A DNA stretch of 64,000 nt from Mesonia sp. K7 (GTDB taxonomy: Bacteria; Bacteroidota; Bacteroidia; Flavobacteriales; Flavobacteriaceae). Below the pieces are notes generated by a model. It did no database searches. It was not told the origin of the DNA and saw only the letters and a program-made list of their open reading frames with translations. Every line of letters begins with the position of its first letter. Position 1 is the stretch's first letter. Shown here piece after piece: positions 58,917 through 64,000 of the stretch. The stretch lies in the NCBI RefSeq assembly GCF_003233725.1, contig NZ_QKQV01000010.1:1-64000 (forward strand), in the 5' to 3' direction. The position numbers and the translations under genes were made by a program.

Positions 58917-61900
58917 ATGCAAAATAAAGGAGTTATAAAGCTGTTTGCAATTTTGTTTGGGTTGGTAAGTATTTACCAATTGTCATTTACTTTTATGACC
59001 AACAAAGTTGAAAATGAGGCAGAAGAGTTTGCCATTCAGAAAATAAGCAGCGATGTAGAAGACTATTCAAAACTTCGTGAGGCAGAAGAGAGCAGGTATT
59101 TAGACTCGATAGGGAACGAGAACATCATTGCGGGCGTGACCTATAACACTGCTAAAGAAAAAGAACTCAACAAAGGTCTCGATTTAAAAGGAGGTATCAA
59201 CGTGATTCTTCAGATTTCTGTAAAAGATATTTTGATAGAATTGGCAAATAAAAGTACTGATCCTGCTTTTAATCAAGCTTTAGCCAAAGCAGACGAAATG
59301 CAAGCTTCTAGCCAAGATGCTTATATCGATTTATTTTTTGATGCTTTCGATGATATTCCTAATGCAAAATTGGCTTCTCCTGATATTTACTTTAATAGAA
59401 GTTTACAAGATGAGGTTGAATCATCTGAAATGAGTAATGATGAGGTAAAACCTATCATTAGAAGAAAAGTCAATGAAAGTATTGTTTCTGCTTTTGAAGT
59501 TTTAAGAAAGCGTATTGATAAATTTGGGGTTACTCAGCCTAACATCCAACGTTTGGGTGAGTCGGGTAGAATCTTGGTAGAATTGCCAGGAGCAAAGGAT
59601 ATCGAACGTGTAAAAGGACTTTTACAAAGTACAGCTCAATTAGAGTTTTGGCATGTTTTCAGAGGTCAAGAGTTGGGAGGTTTCTTAGTTCAAGCCGATG
59701 CTAAAATAAAAGAATTACAAGCGCCTGTAAAAGAAGAGGTGCAAGATACGGTTGCTCAAGACTCAACAGCGGTAGATCAGGAAGCAGACATCGAAGATTT
59801 AATTGCGGAAGCAGATGATTCTAGTGAAGAAGCAACTGGAGGAGAAGAAAGTCCGCTTTTAAGTTTAGTGCAAGGAGCTGGTTACCAAGGTGGGCCAGTA
59901 ATTGCTACCTTTAAGTTGGCCGATACGGCTAAAGTAGGGAATTACTTAAGAATGCCGCAAGTTCGCTCATTGCTTTCAGCAGAACAGCGTTATGCAAAAT
60001 TTGTTTGGGGTAAAGCTACCGACGACGAAATGGTAGATTTATATGCTCTAAAAGCCAATAAACAAAACGAACCAGATTTAAGCGGAAGCGTAATTACAAA
60101 TGCAGTTCAAACTTATGATCAGATGAGTAGAGTTGCGGTTTCTATGGAAATGAACGGAAAAGGAGCGAAGAAGTGGGAAGAAATGACGACGCAAGCTTAT
60201 AACGATCGTACTCAAATAGCTATTGTTTTAGACGACGTGGTCTATTCTGCTCCTGGTATTTCAAGTGGGCCAATTTCTGGAGGAAGAAGTGAGATTACCG
60301 GAGATTTTACGGTTAACGAAGGCCAGGATTTAGCAAACGTATTAAGAGCAGGTAAATTACCAGCTTCCGCAGATATTGTGCAAAGTGAAGTTGTTGGGCC
60401 ATCTCTAGGTCAAGAAGCAATCGATAGCGGGATTATGTCTTTTGTCATTGCTTTAGCATTTGTATTGGTGTGGATGATTTTATATTATGGGAGAGCAGGT
60501 TTTTATGCTGATATCGCTCTTGCGGTAAACATTCTTTTCATTTTTGGTATTTTAGCAGGAATAGGAGCTGTGCTTACCTTACCAGGTATCGCCGGTATCG
60601 TTTTAACGATTGGTATGTCGGTAGATGCGAACGTTCTTATTTTCGAAAGGATTCGTGAAGAGTTATATAAAGGAAAATCGCAAGTTGATGCGATAAAAGA
60701 CGGTTTCAATAATGCGTTATCTTCTATTTTAGATGCAAACATTACCACTGGTCTTACGGGTATTATCTTATTGGTTTTCGGAACAGGACCTATCAAAGGT
60801 TTTGCAACTACTTTATTGATCGGTATTTGTACATCATTATTTACTGCTATTTTCATCACGCGTCTATTTATCGATCGTTATGGTAAAAACGGTAAAGAAT
60901 TGCCATTTGCAACAGGATTTAGTAAAAACTTGTTTAAAAATGTGAACATCGATTTTATCGGAAAAAGAAAAGTTGCTTATATGATTTCCGCTATAGCGAT
61001 TGTAGCTTCTTTAGGTTTCTTGTTTACTTCAGGATTAAATCAAGGAGTTGATTTTGTTGGAGGTAGAACCTATACAGTTAGATTTGATAAAGATGTAAAT
61101 GCTACAGATGTTCAGGCTAATTTAGCGCAAGCTTTTGGTAGTGCTGAAGCGAAAACTTTTGGAGCCGATAACCAGTTGAAAATTACAACCAAGTATAAAG
61201 TAAACGAAGAAGGTGAAGAAGTAGATAGAGAAATCACTCAAAAACTTTTTACATCGCTACAAAGCGAATTGCCACAAGGAATGACTTACGATGATTTTAT
61301 GATATCTGACGAAAACAGTAAAGTGGGTATCATGTCTTCGATGAAAGTTGGGCCGACAATTGCAGATGATATCAAGAAAGCATCGGTTTGGGCGGTTCTT
61401 GGCTCGTTAATTGTCGTTTTCTTGTATATCTTATTCAGGTTTAGAAGATGGCAGTTTAGTTTAGGTGCCGTTGCGGCGGTTTTCCACGATGTACTCATCA
61501 TTTTAGGAGTCTTTTCTATCTTCAAAAATATTATGCCATTTAATATGGAAATAGACCAAGCATTTATCGCAGCGATTCTTACTGTAGTAGGTTACTCGCT
61601 TAACGATACGGTGGTTGTTTTTGATAGAATCAGAGAATACTTCAACGAGTACGAAAAATGGCCGTTTAAGAAAACTATTAATGCAGCTTTAAATAGTACC
61701 ATCAGTAGGACGGTAAATACATCGTTAACCACTTTAATTGTATTGTTGGCTATCTTTACTTTTGGAGGAGAAGGCATCAGAGGGTTTATGTTTGCTTTGA
61801 TTATTGGAGTCTTGGTTGGTACCTATTCTTCATTGTTTATCGCAACACCAATTATGTATGATACAGCTAAAAATAAGAGTGAAGACTTATTAAAGAAAAA

Positions 61901-61943
61901 AGAAGAAGTGATTGAAGAAGAAAACAATGAAGCGCTAGCTTAA
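58917..61943 (+). CDS. secDF: Fused protein translocase subunits SecD-SecF
   Basis: The 1008-aa fusion has a SecD half (about 1-640) with GLDLKGGINVILQI, the P1 domain (PNIQRLGESGRILVELPG) and six helices including GMSVDANVLIFERIREEL. The SecF half (about 670-990) has GVDFVGGRTYTVRFD and YSLNDTVVVFDRIREYF. It uses proton motive force to help SecYEG release exported proteins, matching the heavy outer-membrane cargo of this genome. A Glu/Asp-rich insert (about 280-310) lies in the SecD periplasmic region. A terminator follows. Confidence 0.97.
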   Translation: MQNKGVIKLFAILFGLVSIYQLSFTFMTNKVENEAEEFAIQKISSDVEDYSKLREAEESRYLDSIGNENIIAGVTYNTAKEKELNKGLDLKGGINVILQISVKDILIELANKSTDPAFNQALAKADEMQASSQDAYIDLFFDAFDDIPNAKLASPDIYFNRSLQDEVESSEMSNDEVKPIIRRKVNESIVSAFEVLRKRIDKFGVTQPNIQRLGESGRILVELPGAKDIERVKGLLQSTAQLEFWHVFRGQELGGFLVQADAKIKELQAPVKEEVQDTVAQDSTAVDQEADIEDLIAEADDSSEEATGGEESPLLSLVQGAGYQGGPVIATFKLADTAKVGNYLRMPQVRSLLSAEQRYAKFVWGKATDDEMVDLYALKANKQNEPDLSGSVITNAVQTYDQMSRVAVSMEMNGKGAKKWEEMTTQAYNDRTQIAIVLDDVVYSAPGISSGPISGGRSEITGDFTVNEGQDLANVLRAGKLPASADIVQSEVVGPSLGQEAIDSGIMSFVIALAFVLVWMILYYGRAGFYADIALAVNILFIFGILAGIGAVLTLPGIAGIVLTIGMSVDANVLIFERIREELYKGKSQVDAIKDGFNNALSSILDANITTGLTGIILLVFGTGPIKGFATTLLIGICTSLFTAIFITRLFIDRYGKNGKELPFATGFSKNLFKNVNIDFIGKRKVAYMISAIAIVASLGFLFTSGLNQGVDFVGGRTYTVRFDKDVNATDVQANLAQAFGSAEAKTFGADNQLKITTKYKVNEEGEEVDREITQKLFTSLQSELPQGMTYDDFMISDENSKVGIMSSMKVGPTIADDIKKASVWAVLGSLIVVFLYILFRFRRWQFSLGAVAAVFHDVLIILGVFSIFKNIMPFNMEIDQAFIAAILTVVGYSLNDTVVVFDRIREYFNEYEKWPFKKTINAALNSTISRTVNTSLTTLIVLLAIFTFGGEGIRGFMFALIIGVLVGTYSSLFIATPIMYDTAKNKSEDLLKKKEEVIEEENNEALA

Positions 61944-61964
61944 GTCCTCACTTCATAAAGAAAT

Positions 61965-61997
61965 AAAAAAGCCACCAATTTTTTGGTGGCTTTTTTT
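61965..61997 (+). terminator. Intrinsic terminator of secDF
   Basis: GCCACCAA (61971-61978) pairs with TTGGTGGC (61983-61990), flanked by an A-run and a run of seven T. Confidence 0.92.
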
Positions 61998-62012
61998 ATG
62001 TGTAAATTTTAG

Positions 62013-62043
62013 TTTGATAATTAAATTTATTTTAATATATTTA
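62013..62043 (+). promoter_or_regulatory. Promoter of the SPFH-domain gene
   Basis: TTTG (62013-62016), exactly 19 bases, then TATATTTA (62036-62043). This matches TTTG-N19-TAnnTTTG except for the final base. It is 32 bases before the ATG. Confidence 0.65.
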
Positions 62044-62075
62044 TGATATCAAATTAATATCAAAAAATTTACATT

Positions 62076-62936
62076 ATGGAAAATGAAAAAATAGTTCATC
62101 CAATCAATGGTTATGTAATGCTTGCTCTAACATTGATTATTTTAGCAGTGATTATTGCAGGAACTGCAGTGACTAACAATCCTTGGTTTATGGCGTTAAT
62201 TCCTATCTTTTTAATTTTAACTATAGGTTTTGTCATGGTTCAGCCAAATGGTTCTAGGGTGTTTATCCTTTTCGGAAAATACATGGGAACCGTCAAAAAG
62301 AATGGCTTTTATTGGGTTAACCCTTTCTATATCAAAAAGAAAATATCCTTACGAGCGAGGAACTTCGATAGCGAACGCTTAAAAGTAAATGATAAGTTAG
62401 GAAACCCAGTGATGATTAGCACTATTTTGGTTTGGCGTGTTAAGGATACCTATAAGGCTGCTTTTGATGTCGATTTTTATGAAAATTTTGTAAAAGTGCA
62501 AACCGATGCAGCCGTAAGAAAATTAGCAAGTATGTATCCGTATGATAATTTTGCTGATGAGGGTTTAGACGAAGATATCACGCTTCGCTCTAGCGTAAAC
62601 GAAGTAAGCCATGCGCTCGAAAAAGAAATAGAAGAACGACTTTCGATAGCGGGAATTGAAGTGTTAGAAGCAAGAATAGGTTATTTAGCTTATGCACAAG
62701 AAATAGCCAATGCGATGCTCAAACGTCAACAGGCGACCGCAATTGTAGCAGCAAGACATAAGATTGTAGAAGGTGCGGTAAGTATGGTGGAAATGGCCTT
62801 AGACGAATTGGGTAAAAAGCAAATTGTCGATCTTGATGGAGAACGAAAAGCGGCGATGGTGAGTAACTTGATGGTGATTTTGTGTGGAGATAAAGATGCC
62901 TCACCTATAGTAAATGCAGGAACTCTAAATCATTAA
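62076..62936 (+). CDS. SPFH/Band 7-domain membrane protein
   Basis: The 286-aa product has two N-terminal hydrophobic helices (about 12-31 and 35-52), then an SPFH domain (about 65-230: RVFILFGKYMGTVKKNGFYW, KVNDKLGNPVMISTILVWRV, VKVQTDAAVRKLA). The helical end (NAMLKRQQATAIVAARHKIV) is typical of stomatin-like proteins that form membrane scaffolds. A 51-aa ribbon-helix-helix protein gene follows after 33 bases, a pairing that suggests linked roles. Confidence 0.9.
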   Translation: MENEKIVHPINGYVMLALTLIILAVIIAGTAVTNNPWFMALIPIFLILTIGFVMVQPNGSRVFILFGKYMGTVKKNGFYWVNPFYIKKKISLRARNFDSERLKVNDKLGNPVMISTILVWRVKDTYKAAFDVDFYENFVKVQTDAAVRKLASMYPYDNFADEGLDEDITLRSSVNEVSHALEKEIEERLSIAGIEVLEARIGYLAYAQEIANAMLKRQQATAIVAARHKIVEGAVSMVEMALDELGKKQIVDLDGERKAAMVSNLMVILCGDKDASPIVNAGTLNH

Positions 62937-62939
62937 AAG

Positions 62940-62947
62940 TATATTTG
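62940..62947 (+). promoter_or_regulatory. Putative -7 box for the ribbon-helix-helix gene (TATATTTG)
   Basis: TATATTTG lies 22 bases before the small gene's ATG, overlapping the start of the 33-base spacer. It may give this gene its own transcript. No -33 box is seen. Confidence 0.4.
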
Positions 62948-62969
62948 CGGCTTGTAAATAGATAGAAAA

Positions 62970-63125
62970 ATGTCGAAGAAAAAAGGATTTGCTTTGCGGA
63001 TAAATGAAGATATGCTAAAAGCTATCGAAAAATGGGCTTCTGATGAGTTTAGAAGCACCAATGGGCAAATCGAGTGGATACTTAAAGAGTATTTAAAAAA
63101 ACATAATCGTTTACCAAAAAAATAA
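62970..63125 (+). CDS. Arc/ribbon-helix-helix small DNA-binding protein
   Basis: This 51-aa gene, below usual length limits, begins MSKKKGFALRINEDMLKAIE and continues KWASDEFRSTNGQIEWILKE. The first strand (FALRI) and two helices match the Arc/MetJ ribbon-helix-helix fold, and the tail is basic (KKHNRLPKK). It probably binds DNA as a dimer. It follows the SPFH gene and precedes a secreted hydrolase by three bases; which gene it controls is unknown. A role as an antitoxin is possible, but no toxin-like neighbour is seen. Confidence 0.8.
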   Translation: MSKKKGFALRINEDMLKAIEKWASDEFRSTNGQIEWILKEYLKKHNRLPKK

Positions 63126-63128
63126 AAA

Positions 63129-64000
63129 ATGCTTAAAAAAATTATTCCGTTCTGCTTAACGATAGCTTTCGTTTTGAACATTTCAGCCCAAGAAAAAACA
63201 ACAAATGCAATCGAAGGAGATTGGAAAGGGACACTCGATGCGATGGGTGCAAAATTACGTTTAGTTTTTCATATCTCTAAAGCTGATGATGTCTATAAAG
63301 TATCGATGGATAGTCCAGACCAAGGAGTCAAAGATTTTCCTTTACAGCAAATTAGTTACGCAAATGATACTTTAAAAATTGCTCATCCTGCGATGATGAT
63401 GACCTATACAGGTATTCTTAAAGCAGATAAAATAGAAGGTGATTACGCTCAAGGCGGAATGACTTTTCCGATGAATTTAGAGCGAGGAACGGTAGAATTA
63501 AAAAGACCACAAACTCCCAAAAAACCATATCCGTACAACGAAGAAGAAGTAAGCATTCTCAATCATAAAGATCAAGTCATACTTGCAGGAACTTATACGA
63601 CTCCAAGAGATAAAAAAGATTTTCCGGTGGCAATTTTAATCTCTGGAAGTGGCCCGCAAGATCGTGATGAAACTCTTTTTGAACACCGCCCTTTTCTAGT
63701 ATTAGCAGACCATTTAACCAAAAACGGCATCGCTGTGTTACGTTATGATGATCGTGGTATTGCCCAATCGACAGGTGATTTTGCAAAAGCGACGAGTTAT
63801 GATTTTGCCAACGATGTTAAAGCAATTATTTCTTTTTTAAAAGTAACTAAAGATATCCCATCAAACAAAATATACCTTGTAGGTCATAGTGAAGGTGGGA
63901 TGATTGCTCCAATCGTTAATGCTTCCGAAAAAAACTTAGGTGGATTGGTTTTAATGGCTGCACCTGGAGTTGCTATCGAACAATTATTTGTTAAACAACA
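63129..64000 (+). CDS. Secreted alpha/beta hydrolase, 3' partial
   Basis: The first 290 residues are visible before the right edge. A signal peptide (LTIAFVLNISAQ) is followed by a beta-rich N-terminal domain (about 25-120, AIEGDWKGTLDAMGAKLRL). The hydrolase domain then starts, with the oxyanion-type ILISGSGPQDRDE, LRYDDRGIAQSTG and the nucleophile elbow LVGHSEGGMIAPI (Ser). This layout is seen in exported esterases/peptidases of Bacteroidota. The substrate is unknown. Confidence 0.88.
   Translation, partial: MLKKIIPFCLTIAFVLNISAQEKTTNAIEGDWKGTLDAMGAKLRLVFHISKADDVYKVSMDSPDQGVKDFPLQQISYANDTLKIAHPAMMMTYTGILKADKIEGDYAQGGMTFPMNLERGTVELKRPQTPKKPYPYNEEEVSILNHKDQVILAGTYTTPRDKKDFPVAILISGSGPQDRDETLFEHRPFLVLADHLTKNGIAVLRYDDRGIAQSTGDFAKATSYDFANDVKAIISFLKVTKDIPSNKIYLVGHSEGGMIAPIVNASEKNLGGLVLMAAPGVAIEQLFVKQ

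Noticed and set aside
62970-63125. A toxin-antitoxin pair
   Set aside because: The small protein could be an antitoxin by fold, but no toxin-like gene is adjacent; the neighbours are an SPFH protein and a secreted hydrolase.

Overview
The window reads as a low-GC chromosomal segment of a marine-type Flavobacteriaceae (phylum Bacteroidota). The basis is: a type IX secretion C-terminal sorting domain at the left edge and another on a subtilase; a SusC/SusD outer-membrane pair; a fused SecDF; FecR/ECF-sigma/TonB signalling; DUF6588-like outer-membrane proteins; and repeated use of the Bacteroidota promoter form (TTTG, about 19 bases, TAnnTTTG). No tRNA, rRNA, CRISPR array, insertion sequence or prophage was seen.

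Layout. 1-3.7 kb: the end of a GC-rich type IX-secreted adhesin-like gene, a 438-base gene-free stretch, then rarA, a rhomboid protease and rlmB. 3.7-13.8 kb (minus strand): a type IX-secreted S8 protease, two related lipoproteins, SusD, SusC and a short Omp85/BamA-like barrel protein that has no ATG start. 13.8-31.2 kb: one nearly unbroken ribosomal superoperon, str-S10-spc-alpha (rpsL, rpsG, fusA, rpsJ, then L3 through L17, with secY, infA, rpmJ and rpoA), including rpmD and rpmJ, which are too short for many gene callers. 31.2-39.7 kb: carA, eno, gltA, two guanidino-modifying hydrolases (DDAH-like and CtlX), a small membrane protein, marC and argS. 39.7-44.7 kb: a YitT membrane protein and a cell-surface signalling unit made of an ECF sigma factor, a FecR anti-sigma factor and an STN-type TonB receptor. 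44.7-53.6 kb: ffh and folD, then a minus-strand run of small membrane, lipoprotein and enzyme genes (including a lipoprotein pyrophosphatase), with queE divergent from it. 53.6-64 kb: gyrB, two DUF6588-like paralogues, mdh, secDF, an SPFH protein with a ribbon-helix-helix partner, and the start of a secreted alpha/beta hydrolase.

The strongest new signal is at the ECF sigma locus. A 36-base element (15 fixed, 7 variable, 14 fixed bases) occurs twice, in opposite orientations, on either side of the sigma gene. One copy points into fecR and the TonB receptor. The other points away from the sigma gene into about 100 bases that hold no ATG reading frame, a small hairpin and a perfect intrinsic terminator. 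The simplest reading is that the sigma factor drives both its receptor operon and a divergent small RNA. The second copy also overlaps the sigma gene's own housekeeping -7 box, which suggests built-in negative feedback. A second regulatory candidate is a terminator/antiterminator pair in the rpsJ-rplC gap, which looks like an attenuator inside the ribosomal operon. Smaller oddities are a terminator whose U-tract doubles as the next gene's -7 box, near-leaderless starts at rarA and queE, and a lipoprotein that resembles a detached ExbD periplasmic domain.
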